Source of the DNA: an uncultured Propionivibrio sp.
GTDB taxonomy: Bacteria > Pseudomonadota > Gammaproteobacteria > Burkholderiales > Rhodocyclaceae
DNA: 64,000 bases
Direction of reading: 5' to 3'
Assembly: GCF_963666255.1 (NCBI RefSeq)
Contig: NZ_OY762655.1
Coordinates: 310,001-374,000, forward strand
Of this stretch, positions 55,251 to 64,000 are shown piece after piece. The notes below the pieces were generated by a model. It was not told where the DNA came from. It saw only the letters and a program-made list of their open reading frames with translations, and did not search any database. Positions within the stretch are counted from its first letter, which is position 1. Every line of letters begins with the position of its first letter. The position numbers and the translations under genes are program-made.

Positions 55251-56597
55251 ATGAGTGATTTTCTCCTGATGGTTGTTCTTGGCCTGCTGGTGTGTATCCT
55301 GGCCCTGCAGTGGGTGAGCTGGCGGCGCATGGCGTCGGGCGCCGATGATTCGTCGCTGAGGGCGTTGCAGGAGGGGCAGGAGCGGGGGGCGCGCGAAATG
55401 CGCGAGGAACTGGCGCGCGGTCGTCAGGAATCAGCGACGGCATCACGACACGACCGAGAGGAAATGGCCCAGGGACTGGATCGTCTGGCGCAGGGGCTTG
55501 GCGACCAGCTTTCCCGATTGGGAACCTTGCAGGGCCAGCAACTTGAGAGTTTTGCCCAGCAATTGGCGCGCTTGACCCAAAGCAACGACCAACGTTTCGA
55601 GCAATTGCGACAGGCCGTCGAGGCGCGGCTGGTGGCCATCCAGGCGGATAACGCCAGCAAGCTCGAGGAAATGCGCAAGACGGTCGATGAGAAGCTTCAT
55701 GCGACGCTTGAGCAACGACTGGGTGAGTCCTTTCGTCTCGTCGGCGAGCGCCTGGAGCAGGTGCACAAGGGTCTTGGCGAAATGCAGAGCCTTGCCGCCG
55801 GCGTTGGCGACCTGAAGAAAGTCCTGACGAACGTGAAGACGCGTGGAACGTGGGGCGAGGTTCAACTCGAAGCATTGCTTGAGCAGGTGCTGACCGTCGA
55901 CCAATATGAAAAGAACGTGGCGACCCGACCTGGCAGCAACGAGCGCGTGGAATTCGCCATTCGCCTTCCCGGGCGCGAAACCGGCGGACGCAACGCGGCG
56001 CCGGTATGGCTGCCGATTGATGCCAAGTTTCCGATCGAGGATTACCAGCGTCTTGTCGAAGCACAAGAGCGGGCGGACGCGCTTCAGGTCGAGCAGGCGG
56101 CGCGCGCGCTGGAAGTCCGCTTGCGCGACGAAGCCCGGAAGATTCGTGACAAATATGTCGATCCGCCTCACACGACCGATTTTGCCATCCTCTACCTGCC
56201 GACCGAAGGGCTGTATGCCGAAGTGCTGCGTCGTCCCGGCCTGGCCGAAGCATTGCAACGCGACGCACGCGTCAGTATCGCCGGGCCGACGACACTGACG
56301 GCGTTGCTCAACAGCTTGCAGATGGGATTTCGGACGCTGGCGATAGAAAAACGGTCGTCCGAGGTCTGGGCCGTGTTAGGGGCTGTCAAGACCGAGTTCG
56401 GAAAGTTCGGCGAAGTGCTCGAGGCAACGCGGAAGAAGCTGGAGCAGGCGACCAAGAGTATCGAGTCGGCGGGCGTTCGCACACGGCAGATCGAACGCAA
56501 ACTCAAGGGCGTGGAGGCATTGTCCGTCGCCGACGCGCAGGATCAGATGGGGCGTCTTGAAGAAATCGAAGTGGCGGAGCCGAGCGAGTCGTCATGA
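55251..56597 (+). CDS. rmuC: DNA recombination protein RmuC
   Basis: 448 residues: an N-terminal membrane helix (about 3-22), a long coiled coil (about 35-170) and the RmuC nuclease-like domain (about 185-390) with VKTRGTWGEVQLEALLEQVL, LPIDAKFPIEDYQRL and FAILYLPTEGLYAEVLRRPGL. RmuC limits inversions at repeats and is assigned to the PD-(D/E)XK-like nucleases. The stop overlaps the start of the next gene (ATGA). Confidence 0.93.
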   Translation: MSDFLLMVVLGLLVCILALQWVSWRRMASGADDSSLRALQEGQERGAREMREELARGRQESATASRHDREEMAQGLDRLAQGLGDQLSRLGTLQGQQLESFAQQLARLTQSNDQRFEQLRQAVEARLVAIQADNASKLEEMRKTVDEKLHATLEQRLGESFRLVGERLEQVHKGLGEMQSLAAGVGDLKKVLTNVKTRGTWGEVQLEALLEQVLTVDQYEKNVATRPGSNERVEFAIRLPGRETGGRNAAPVWLPIDAKFPIEDYQRLVEAQERADALQVEQAARALEVRLRDEARKIRDKYVDPPHTTDFAILYLPTEGLYAEVLRRPGLAEALQRDARVSIAGPTTLTALLNSLQMGFRTLAIEKRSSEVWAVLGAVKTEFGKFGEVLEATRKKLEQATKSIESAGVRTRQIERKLKGVEALSVADAQDQMGRLEEIEVAEPSESS

Positions 56598-57028
56598 CCT
56601 CGGGGGGGCGGGTACCGCGACTGGAGGCGGCGTTCAAGGCAACGACCTATCTGGTTAACACCGAAGACGGCGACTTCGCTCTGCGTATCGGTCAGTTGGA
56701 TCACCGTTTCGATGCGTTTGTGGCAGCGCGAGGTGGTGGGCCCTGGGGAATTGTCACGGCCGCGAATCCGGCGGCCAGGCGCTGTGCCGAAGCGGATAAC
56801 ATGCGTGCGCTGCAGGCGCTGCAGGACCGTGTTGGTGAGCTCGGCATGGTATTCCGGCATACCAGTCATCATGCCGATGACGGTGCCTGGCCGGATGAGA
56901 AGGGCGTGTTGCTGTTCAATGCCGATGTCAATGAAACCTGTTGTCTGGCACGTGACTTCGGTCAGTGTGCTTGCGTGGTCGGAAGCATTGGTCACGCGCC
57001 GGAACTCGTGTGGATCGATGCTTCTTAG
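56594..57028 (+). CDS. DUF3293-domain protein
   Basis: 144 residues. The pattern FKATTYLV, then GIVTAANPAARRCAEADNMRALQALQDRV, and near the end ARDFGQCACVVG is what I associate with DUF3293. The function is unknown. It is translationally coupled to rmuC by an ATGA overlap and ends 33 bases before a kinase gene. Confidence 0.7.
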   Translation: MTSGGRVPRLEAAFKATTYLVNTEDGDFALRIGQLDHRFDAFVAARGGGPWGIVTAANPAARRCAEADNMRALQALQDRVGELGMVFRHTSHHADDGAWPDEKGVLLFNADVNETCCLARDFGQCACVVGSIGHAPELVWIDAS

Positions 57029-57061
57029 GCTACACTCATGTCATGAACCGGAAGCCCTGCT

Positions 57062-59458
57062 ATGAGCAAGCACATTGGACGTTTCGAGATTATCCGGGAA
57101 TTGGGGCGCGGCGCCCAAAGCGTGGTTTACCTCGCGCAGGATCCGCATTTGCAGCGCGAGGTGGCGATCAAGACGCTGCATTTTTCCCGGCATGATCCAC
57201 AACAGAATCAGCAGTTGCTTTCCGAGGCACGTACCGCCAGTCAGTTGCGTCATCCGAATATCGTTCCGATCTTCGAGGCTGGCGAGGCGTCGGGCGATCC
57301 CTATCTCGTCTTCGAACATGTTCCAGGCCAGAACCTCTGCGAGTTGTTGAAGCGCGAGGGGCGCTTGTCACCGGCGCGGGCGTTGGCGATCCTGAGCGGG
57401 GTGCTTGATGCCATCGGCCACGCCCATGAAGCTGGCATCGTTCATCGAGATCTCAAACCGAGCAACATCCTGATCGATGACAAAGGCACGGCGCGAATCA
57501 TGGATTTCGGTATCGCCGCGCGCATGGATGCCCAATCCGAGGGCGCAGATGCATTGACGGGGACTCTTTGCTATTTGGCGCCGGAATGTATCGCCGAGCG
57601 CATCAGTAGCGAGCGTTCCGATATTTTTTCTGCCGGCCTTGTCCTATATGAAATGCTGGTTGGCACACCGGCGGTGGCTGGAAACAATCGCGAGGCGATA
57701 TTCAAGCGCCTGACGGCGGAAGATATTCGCCTGCCAGTCGTTGCCGGATTAGAGATTGATGTGGCGCTGGCGAGCCTGCTCTATCGCGCACTTGCCCGAG
57801 ACCCCGATCAGCGAATTCAGTCTGTGCGGCAGTTCCGCGAGATGCTGGATGATTACATGAAGCCGTTTGAACCGGCGCCGAGTGCTGATGCCACCCAGAG
57901 CACGATCGATTTTCTGTTGCGCCGGATGCGCGTCAAGAGCGATTTTCCCGCGCTGTCGGACTCGGTCAGTACGATCAATAAAATCACAAGGTCGGATAAG
58001 GAGAGTATCGCTGCGCTGTCTACGTCGATCCTCAAGGATTTCTCGCTGACCAACAAGATCCTGCGCCTGGTGAATTCCGTCTACTATCGGCAGGCGGGGG
58101 GCGGCAGCATCAGCACGATCTCGCGTGCGGTATTGGTGCTTGGTTTCGACGCCGTTCGCAATATGGCGGTGACGGTGATGCTGTTCGAGCATCTGCAAGA
58201 CAAGGTGGGGACCGGGAGTCTCAAGGACGAGTTCCTGCGAGCGAATCTTGCGGCGATCCTGGCCAAAGACATCAGCGAGAAGAACGCACCCCGCGAGGTC
58301 GAGCAGATCTTCATCTGTGCATTGTTCCATGGTCTGGGGCGGCTGCTTTGCCACTATCATTTCGTCGACGAAAGTCAGGAGATCCGGCGCCTGGTCGAGC
58401 AGAAGTCGGTGAGCGAAGAAGTGGCCGCGCTCCAAGTGCTCGGCGTTTCGTTCGAGGATCTCGGCATGGGGATCGCCAAATCCTGGGGGTTCCCGCCGCT
58501 GATCGTCAATGCCATGCGGAATTTGCCGGCCGGCAAGGTCCGCAAGGCAACAAGCAATGAAGAGCGCATGCGTGTCCTGTCATCGCTTGCCAACGAACTC
58601 TGCGGGCTGATTTCGGCGGTTGAACCCGATCAGCGACAAGCCGAGTTGCGCAAGATGTCGACGCGCTTCGGGGAGAATTTTCCTCAGGGAGAGCAGGGCT
58701 TGCGCGAAGCGATCGATCGATCCTTCGTCGAGATATCCCAATTTGCCACGATCATTGGCATCAACATGAAACAGTCGGTCTTTGCCAAGCAGATGCGTGC
58801 CTGGGGGGCAAAGACGCTGGTCGCTGCCGGGAAAGATGCTACGGTACCGGATGGTGGGGAAACGATTCTGGCCGAAGGTGTGCCGTCCGGAGCGCTGGGA
58901 GCGACCTCTCCCGACGATCCGTCGAATGCGGGTGACAGCGTGGCGAGTTCAGAGGCGATTCTGATGGCCGGAATTCAGGACATCAGCAACACCTTGGTCG
59001 AGGAGTTCAAGTTGAACGACCTCCTGCGCATCATTCTCGAAACGATGTTTCGCGCCAAGAATTTCAAGCGCGTCATTCTTTGCGTGCGCGATCCCCTGAG
59101 CAATCGCATGATCGGTCGTTTCGGTTTTGGTCCGGATGCGATGGAGTTGGCGCAGCGATTCAAATTTTCGCTCGAATTCACGCCTGATATTTTCCATGCG
59201 GCGTTGTCCAAGAACGTCGATATCCTGATCAGCGACACCAGCGACACCAAGATCGTTGGCCGTATTCCCGAGTGGTTCCGCAAGGGGATCAATGCCGGGA
59301 CATTCGTGATTTTTCCGCTCTCGATCAAGAGCGCCGCTGTCGCAATGATCTATGCGGACGCCGATCTGGCCGGGGAAATCGTGATTTCGGAAAGGGAGCT
59401 TGCCTTGTTGCGCACCTTGCGCAACCAGGCTGTTCTTGCGATCAAGCAGTCGTCATGA
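57062..59458 (+). CDS. Serine/threonine kinase-HDOD-GAF signalling protein
   Basis: 798 residues. The kinase domain (about 8-265) is complete: glycine loop GRGAQS, Lys37 (VAIK), Glu55, HRDLKPSN with Asp130, and DFG with Asp148. An HDOD domain (about 285-480, with LRLVNSVYYR and AVLVLGFDAVRNMA) is followed by a linker (about 580-640) and a GAF domain (about 640-795). No membrane segment follows the kinase, unlike PASTA-type kinases. The kinase probably phosphorylates a partner in response to the GAF signal; no substrate is evident nearby. The ribosome binding site lies in AAGCCCTGCT, weak. Confidence 0.88.
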   Translation: MSKHIGRFEIIRELGRGAQSVVYLAQDPHLQREVAIKTLHFSRHDPQQNQQLLSEARTASQLRHPNIVPIFEAGEASGDPYLVFEHVPGQNLCELLKREGRLSPARALAILSGVLDAIGHAHEAGIVHRDLKPSNILIDDKGTARIMDFGIAARMDAQSEGADALTGTLCYLAPECIAERISSERSDIFSAGLVLYEMLVGTPAVAGNNREAIFKRLTAEDIRLPVVAGLEIDVALASLLYRALARDPDQRIQSVRQFREMLDDYMKPFEPAPSADATQSTIDFLLRRMRVKSDFPALSDSVSTINKITRSDKESIAALSTSILKDFSLTNKILRLVNSVYYRQAGGGSISTISRAVLVLGFDAVRNMAVTVMLFEHLQDKVGTGSLKDEFLRANLAAILAKDISEKNAPREVEQIFICALFHGLGRLLCHYHFVDESQEIRRLVEQKSVSEEVAALQVLGVSFEDLGMGIAKSWGFPPLIVNAMRNLPAGKVRKATSNEERMRVLSSLANELCGLISAVEPDQRQAELRKMSTRFGENFPQGEQGLREAIDRSFVEISQFATIIGINMKQSVFAKQMRAWGAKTLVAAGKDATVPDGGETILAEGVPSGALGATSPDDPSNAGDSVASSEAILMAGIQDISNTLVEEFKLNDLLRIILETMFRAKNFKRVILCVRDPLSNRMIGRFGFGPDAMELAQRFKFSLEFTPDIFHAALSKNVDILISDTSDTKIVGRIPEWFRKGINAGTFVIFPLSIKSAAVAMIYADADLAGEIVISERELALLRTLRNQAVLAIKQSS

Positions 59459-59492
59459 GCGGGCAGGGCGGGAGGAATTCCGCGTCCGCCTG

Positions 59493-60287
59493 CTACCAGA
59501 GCTTCCACCACGGTGTCTTGCGTTCGAGTCCGCGCGTGTAGTAAATGCTGTCGGGGAAATTCTTGCGCATGATCCGCTCTGCGTCGTCGCGCAGATCATT
59601 CATGCCCATCTCGTCGTAAGCCTTGACCATGATGAACAAGGCCTCTTCGATTGCCGGCGCATCGGGATAGTTCTTGAGCGCGTACTGGGCGCGATTGACG
59701 GCGGCCAGGTAAGCGGTCCGTTTCATGTAGTAGCGCGCGACGTGAACTTCCAGGGTTGCCAGTGCATTGACGAGATACTTCATGCGCAGGATGCCGTCTG
59801 GCGTGTATTTGCTTTCAGGGAAACGTGTGACCAGTTCCTTGAAGGCGTCGAAGGACTCTCGTGCGCCTTTCGGGTCGCGCTCGGTCATGTCCTGTTGGCT
59901 GATGGTACCGAGCAGGCCGAGGTCTTCGTTGAAGTTGACAAGCCCCTTGAGGTAATAGACGTAATCGATATTCGGATGATTCGGGTGCAACTTGATGAAC
60001 CGGTCGCAGGCGGCAATCGCCGATGCCGGTTCGTTGGCCTTCCAGTACGCATATGCCGCTTCCATTTGCGCCTGTTGCGCATAGCGACCGTAGGGGTATC
60101 GGGATTCAAGCTTTTCAAAGAGCTTGACAGCCTTGTCATAAGCGCCGTCCCCCATCGCCATTTTGGCCTCGGAGTACAGTTTCGTGGCCGACCAGCCGAT
60201 GGTTTCGTCCTTGGTCTCCGGAAGGAGACCGCATCCGGATTGAAGCAGGAGCAGGAAAAGCGCCGCGATAACCGCTAAACTACGCAT
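59493..60287 (-). CDS. bamD: Outer membrane assembly lipoprotein BamD
   Basis: 264 residues. The lipobox LLQSGC puts the lipid on Cys19. Five TPR-like repeats follow (YSEAKMAMGDGAYDKAVKLFEKLESRYPYGRYAQQAQMEAAYAYWK and so on), as in BamD/ComL. It is an essential part of the BAM complex that folds outer-membrane proteins. GGAATTTTC lies upstream of its ATG, inside the frame of the divergent rluD gene; the start codons overlap by two bases. Confidence 0.94.
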   Translation of the reverse strand: MRSLAVIAALFLLLLQSGCGLLPETKDETIGWSATKLYSEAKMAMGDGAYDKAVKLFEKLESRYPYGRYAQQAQMEAAYAYWKANEPASAIAACDRFIKLHPNHPNIDYVYYLKGLVNFNEDLGLLGTISQQDMTERDPKGARESFDAFKELVTRFPESKYTPDGILRMKYLVNALATLEVHVARYYMKRTAYLAAVNRAQYALKNYPDAPAIEEALFIMVKAYDEMGMNDLRDDAERIMRKNFPDSIYYTRGLERKTPWWKLW

Positions 60288-61410
60288 GATGAAAATTCCG
60301 CAAAATAAATTAGCGCCTTCCGATCCCGGTGGCGACGTTGCAGGGCCGGCAGATTATAGCGCAACAAACGCCGCCCTTCGCCTGAGTGTGCCGTCCGAAT
60401 GTGGCGGACTTCGTCTTGATCAGGTTCTGGCACGCCTGTGTCCGCAACACTCGCGCAGTCGTCTGCAACAGTGGGTCCGCGAGGGTAGCGTGACGATCGA
60501 CGGTGTGCGCATCAGCGAGCCAAAACACAAGCTGTGGGGGGGGGAGTCCGTCGAGATTGTCGAACGCCCCGATCCGCATCTGCTTGCGGCGAAGCCAGAA
60601 AACATCAGCCTCAACGTGGTTTACGAGGATGAGGCCTTGATCGTTGTCGATAAGCCGGCTGGTTTGGTCGTGCATCCGGGCAGCGGCAACTGGAGCGGTA
60701 CCTTGCAGAATGCCTTGCTGCACCATGCGCCAGAACTCGAACGGGTGCCGCGTGCCGGTATTGTGCATCGCCTCGACAAGGATACCAGCGGATTGCTGGT
60801 GGTGGCGCGCACGCTTGAGGCGCAGACCGATCTGGTACGCCAGCTGCAGGCGCGAACGATGAAGCGTTATTACTATGCGCTTGTCCGTGGCGTGCTTGAA
60901 CGCGGCGGCACGGTCGATGCGCCGATGGGGCGCCATCCGTCGCAGCGGACCAAAATGGCGATCGTGCAGAATGGCAAGCCGGCACGGACACATTATCGGG
61001 TCGTTGAACGCTTCCTCGATTGCACGCTGGTTGAATGTGCGCTGGAAACGGGGCGGACGCATCAGATCCGGGTACATATGACATCAATCGGCCATCCCCT
61101 CGTCGGCGATCCGGTATATGGCGGTGGGGCGAGCCGGATCCCGGGCGGCCCGGCGTTTCCGCGTCAGGCGCTGCATGCCCGGCGTCTCGGCCTGATCCAT
61201 CCGCTGACGCAGCGGTCAATGCTCTGGAAATCAGAATTGCCGGACGATATGCGCGAACTGATTGAAAACGCGCGTACCGAAGCGTATGAAGCCCGTCTGA
61301 TGGCGGAAGAGGCCGAGGACGATTGGAATGAAGATGATTTCGCCGACGGACCGGAGCTTATTTACGTCCGTGGCGACGGCAGCGAAGACGATGACGACGA
61401 TCTTGAGTGA
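60286..61410 (+). CDS. rluD: 23S rRNA pseudouridine synthase RluD
   Basis: 374 residues. An S4 domain (about 40-100, RLDQVLARLCPQHSRSRLQQWVREG) is followed by the catalytic domain with VHRLDKDTSGLLVVA (Asp164) and GRTHQIRVHM. It makes the pseudouridines of helix 69. The C-terminus carries an unusual acidic tail (about 335-374). The start is uncertain: ATG at 60286 or 60289 lacks a ribosome binding site and overlaps the bamD start; a GTG at 60388 is the next candidate, just before the S4 domain. Confidence 0.9.
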   Translation: MMKIPQNKLAPSDPGGDVAGPADYSATNAALRLSVPSECGGLRLDQVLARLCPQHSRSRLQQWVREGSVTIDGVRISEPKHKLWGGESVEIVERPDPHLLAAKPENISLNVVYEDEALIVVDKPAGLVVHPGSGNWSGTLQNALLHHAPELERVPRAGIVHRLDKDTSGLLVVARTLEAQTDLVRQLQARTMKRYYYALVRGVLERGGTVDAPMGRHPSQRTKMAIVQNGKPARTHYRVVERFLDCTLVECALETGRTHQIRVHMTSIGHPLVGDPVYGGGASRIPGGPAFPRQALHARRLGLIHPLTQRSMLWKSELPDDMRELIENARTEAYEARLMAEEAEDDWNEDDFADGPELIYVRGDGSEDDDDDLE

Positions 61411-62146
61411 TGGCGTCTGTCTGGTTCCCGACTGGCCCGCACCATCCGGGGTGCGCAGCCTTTCGACAACGCGACGAGGAGGCATCAGCCTGGGAAAATA
61501 CTCGAGCCTGAACCTCGGCGATCACGTTGGTGATGATCCGCAGGCTGTTCTGGCCAACCGGCGTTGGTTGGCGGATCGGGTATCCGGCGAACCATGCTGG
61601 CTCAATCAGGTGCATGGCACCACGGTGGTGGATGCGGCCGCTGTTGCCGCGGGTGAGCAACGCCCCGACGCGGACGCGGCCTTTGCGTATCAAGCCGGTG
61701 TCATCTGCACGGTGATGACGGCCGATTGTCTTCCGGTACTCTTGTGTGATGATCGCGGACGTGTTGTTGCCGCGGCACATGCCGGATGGCGCGGCCTGCT
61801 CGACGGTGTGCTCGAAGCGACGGTGGCGGCGATGGCGATCCCCGGCGAACATCTGCTGGCCTGGCTCGGCCCGGCCATTGGCCCGATGGCGTTCGAAGTG
61901 GGCGATGAAGTTCGCCTGGCATTCGTGGAGCGTGATGCCGGTGCCACCGCAGCCTTTGTTCCGGCCCCTGGCGACAAATGGCTTGCCGACATCTTCATGT
62001 TGGCCAGTCAGCGCCTGGCCGCTTGCGGGGTCGAGCGCGTTTTCGGCGGGAACCACTGTACCGTGAACGATCCCGAGCGATTTTTTTCCTATCGTCGTGA
62101 CGGCCAGACCGGTCGAATGGCGACGATGGTCTGGCTCGAGCGCTAA
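61391..62146 (+). CDS. pgeF: PgeF/YfiH-family protein (laccase domain, purine nucleoside phosphorylase LACC1-type)
   Basis: 251 residues. The metal-binding residues His75 (LNQVHGTTVV), Cys113 (MTADCLPVLLCD) and His130 (AAAHAGWRG) are in place. The family was first called polyphenol oxidase and includes YfiH/PgeF, which edits peptidoglycan precursors, and LACC1-type purine nucleoside enzymes. The ATG overlaps the rluD stop by 20 bases, the usual rluD-yfiH pair. Confidence 0.9.
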   Translation: MTTILSDGVCLVPDWPAPSGVRSLSTTRRGGISLGKYSSLNLGDHVGDDPQAVLANRRWLADRVSGEPCWLNQVHGTTVVDAAAVAAGEQRPDADAAFAYQAGVICTVMTADCLPVLLCDDRGRVVAAAHAGWRGLLDGVLEATVAAMAIPGEHLLAWLGPAIGPMAFEVGDEVRLAFVERDAGATAAFVPAPGDKWLADIFMLASQRLAACGVERVFGGNHCTVNDPERFFSYRRDGQTGRMATMVWLER

Positions 62147-62159
62147 GCGCGAACGGCGC

Positions 62160-62867
62160 TCAGCCTTCGCCGAGATAGGCTTTGCGCACGCGGTCGTCGG
62201 CCAGCAGATCCTTGCCGGAGCCTGAAAAGCTGATCGATCCTGTTTCCATGACGTAGCCGGTATCGGCGACATCAAGCGCTGCCTTGGCGTTTTGCTCGAC
62301 CAGAAGTACCGTGACGCCTTCCGCATTGATCTGACGAATGATGTCGAAAATCATGCCGACGAAGAGCGGCGCCAGGCCGAGCGAAGGTTCGTCCATCATC
62401 AGGACCGTCGGACGCGACATCAGCGCGCGGCCGACGGCAAGCATCTGCTGTTCGCCGCCGGAGAAGGTGCCGGCCTTTTGCTTGTGGCGTTCCTTGAGGC
62501 GCGGGAAAAGCTTGAAGACGTGTTCGCGATCGGCTTCGATGGCGGCCTTGTCATGACGTGCGAAAGCGCCGAGGGTCAGGTTCTCGTCGACGCTCAGGTT
62601 GGGAAAGACACGCCGTCCTTCCGGCACCAGAACGATGCCCGATTCGACAATGCGTTTGGTCGGCTGGCCGATGATTTCCTCGCCATTCCAGCAGACCGAG
62701 CCAATGCCTGCCTTGACGAGGCCCATGATCGAATTCAACGTCGTGCTTTTGCCGGCACCATTGGCGCCGATCAGCGTGACGATCTTTCCGGCCGGAACAT
62801 CGAGGCTGATCCCGCGCAGCGCGTGGATGCCGCCGTAATGAACGGACAGATTACGGATTGACAGCAT
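62160..62867 (-). CDS. livF: Branched-chain amino-acid ABC transporter ATP-binding protein LivF
   Basis: 235 residues. Walker A GANGAGKST, Q-loop, signature FSGGEQQML, Walker B VLMMDEPSLGLAP and the switch His replaced by VEQN, as normal for LivF. It powers uptake of Leu/Ile/Val or another amino acid or carboxylate. It follows livG with no gap. Confidence 0.92.
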   Translation of the reverse strand: MLSIRNLSVHYGGIHALRGISLDVPAGKIVTLIGANGAGKSTTLNSIMGLVKAGIGSVCWNGEEIIGQPTKRIVESGIVLVPEGRRVFPNLSVDENLTLGAFARHDKAAIEADREHVFKLFPRLKERHKQKAGTFSGGEQQMLAVGRALMSRPTVLMMDEPSLGLAPLFVGMIFDIIRQINAEGVTVLLVEQNAKAALDVADTGYVMETGSISFSGSGKDLLADDRVRKAYLGEG

Positions 62868-63632
62868 TTATTCGACTCCCAGGTAGGCCTCGATGACCTT
62901 CGGATTGTTCTGGATTTCCTCCGGCGTGCCATGCGCGATGGTGACGCCGTAGTCGAGCACATAAAGACGCTTGCAGACGCCCATGACGACCTGCATATGA
63001 TGTTCGATGAGCACGATGGTGAGCTTGAACTGGTCGCGGATTTTCAGGATGAATTCCATCAGTTCGACCGACTCCTGCGGGTTCATGCCTGCCGCCGGTT
63101 CGTCGAGGAACAGGAGCTTCGGCTCGGTGGCCAATGCGCGGGCGATCTCGAGGCGGCGTTGCTTGCCGTAGGGCAGGCTGGTGGCCTTGGCATTTTCGTG
63201 TTCCGAGAGGCCCACCTCGGCCAGCAAGGCGCGAGCCCGTTCGTGAATATGCCGTTCGCGCTTCATGTAGGACGGCAGGCGCAGGGTGGCTTCGAAGAGG
63301 TTCGTTCCCATGCGCATGTGCTGGGCGACGAGCACGTTCTCGAGCACGCTCATCTCCTTGAACAGGCGGATGTTCTGGAAAGTGCGGGCGACGCCCAGTC
63401 GGGTGATTCCGTGCGGCTTCATGCCGGTAATATCGTGTCCTGCGAAGGTGACGCTGCCGCTTGTCGGCGTATAGACGCCGGTGATGAGGTTGAACGAGGT
63501 CGTCTTGCCGGCGCCGTTGGGGCCGATCAGGCCGATGATCTCGCCCTCGTCGACACGCAGGTTGAGTTCGGTCACAGCGGCGAGGCCGCCGAATTTCTTG
63601 TTGACGTTTTTCGTCTCAAGCAAGGTGCTCAT
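62868..63632 (-). CDS. livG: Branched-chain amino-acid ABC transporter ATP-binding protein LivG
   Basis: 254 residues. Walker [10 protein letters not shown], the LivG-type variant signature [15 protein letters not shown], Walker [14 protein letters not shown] and the switch motif [11 protein letters not shown]. It pairs with LivF. Its ATG shares one base with the livM stop codon (TAATG). Confidence 0.93.
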   Translation of the reverse strand: MSTLLETKNVNKKFGGLAAVTELNLRVDEGEIIGLIGPNGAGKTTSFNLITGVYTPTSGSVTFAGHDITGMKPHGITRLGVARTFQNIRLFKEMSVLENVLVAQHMRMGTNLFEATLRLPSYMKRERHIHERARALLAEVGLSEHENAKATSLPYGKQRRLEIARALATEPKLLFLDEPAAGMNPQESVELMEFILKIRDQFKLTIVLIEHHMQVVMGVCKRLYVLDYGVTIAHGTPEEIQNNPKVIEAYLGVE

Positions 63633-64000
63633 TACGCGGCCTCCTTGTTGGAGCGCTTTGGCAGCAGGCCGATGCGCGAGAGCGACGCCCAGCTGAATTC
63701 GGCCGTGCCCATCAGTCCTTGCTGGCGGTAGATGACGACGATCATCAGCAGCGCCGAGAAGAAGACCATGCGCAGACCTGGAATGCCGTGCGTTACCATG
63801 AAGCCGAGGTTGAGCGGTCCATCGAGGAAACGCAGCGCTTCCATTGCTACGGTGACGACGATGGCTGCGACGACCGAACCGGTGATCGAACCGACGCCGC
63901 CGAGCACGACGATCAGCAGGATGTCGAAAGTCTTGAGGAAGATGAACTGCTTCGGATCGATGGTCGTCAGGTAATGTGCCAGCAGTCCGCCGGCGATGCC
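63632..64000 (-). CDS. livM: Branched-chain amino-acid ABC permease LivM (partial, C-terminal part)
   Basis: The visible frame reads from the right edge ([43 protein letters not shown] split across two segments) to the stop at 63632, about 122 residues. The LGGVGSITG motif is typical of LivM/LivH permeases. The N-terminal part and the upstream livH and livJ/K genes, if present, lie beyond the window. Confidence 0.9.
   Translation of the reverse strand, partial: GIAGGLLAHYLTTIDPKQFIFLKTFDILLIVVLGGVGSITGSVVAAIVVTVAMEALRFLDGPLNLGFMVTHGIPGLRMVFFSALLMIVVIYRQQGLMGTAEFSWASLSRIGLLPKRSNKEAA

Noticed and set aside
1-64000. tRNA, rRNA, CRISPR, IS elements or prophage
   Set aside because: I found no cloverleaf with a CCA-type end, no regularly spaced repeats, no transposase or integrase frames and no change in base composition that would suggest an insertion.

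Overview
The window is GC-rich, densely coding chromosomal DNA with no rRNA, tRNA, CRISPR array, insertion sequence or phage gene that I can recognise. Gene content and order point to a betaproteobacterium, most likely of the Rhodocyclales (Azoarcus/Thauera/Propionivibrio-like). The reasons are a 2-oxoacid:acceptor oxidoreductase operon with its own NAD(P)H flavoprotein, an isc operon with two tandem cysteine desulfurases, prfB-lysS, bamD divergent from rluD, and a TRAP transporter. The genus is inference only.

Layout. 0-2 kb: the first codons of a leftward gene with an RR-containing N-terminus, and two LysR regulators. 2.4-7.9 kb: a tightly overlapping korC-korA-korB-type operon followed by a HAD-family protein that lacks the catalytic aspartate. 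7.9-13.6 kb: a secreted metallophosphoesterase coupled to mutS, and divergent acs. 13.7-23.1 kb: a sugar catabolic regulon with an RpiB-like isomerase, a TIM-like isomerase, a DhaK-DhaL kinase, a LysR regulator, a DenD-like dehydrogenase, a xylose-isomerase-like protein and a DctPQM TRAP transporter. 23-27.7 kb: a TSUP permease, NAD salvage (pncA-pncB), suhB and trmJ. 27.7-35.3 kb: cysE and the full iscR-nifS-iscS-iscU-iscA-hscB-hscA-fdx-iscX cluster. 35.5-45.8 kb: two chemoreceptors, a PAS-GGDEF-EAL protein, an HDOD protein, a glycine-zipper protein, lysS and frameshifted prfB. 46-52 kb: small proteins, rdgC, dnaQ, rnhA, a methyltransferase, gloB, a CheY-like protein and a GGDEF response regulator. 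52-64 kb: an AsmA-like DUF748 protein, rmuC, a DUF3293 protein, a kinase-HDOD-GAF protein, bamD, rluD, pgeF and the livF-livG-livM end of a branched-chain amino-acid ABC transporter.

The most interesting system is the 13.7-23.1 kb regulon. A TIM-like isomerase without the canonical active-site Asn, an RpiB-like isomerase and a dihydroxyacetone-kinase-type kinase are the three enzyme types that turn erythrulose into erythrose 4-phosphate. Here they are linked to a D-erythronate-dehydrogenase-like SDR, a xylose-isomerase-fold protein and a TRAP importer. The two halves are tied together by the same palindrome, ATTGAT-N11-ATCAAT, upstream of the first operon and in the LysR/denD divergent promoter region. 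The combination of modules looks unusual and its substrate is unknown.

Other notable points: a HAD protein with Cys in place of the nucleophile Asp and Asn in motif IV, in the kor neighbourhood; a perfect palindrome over the cysE -10 box; a kinase-HDOD-GAF fusion; start codons of bamD and rluD that overlap on opposite strands; and the prfB recoding site.
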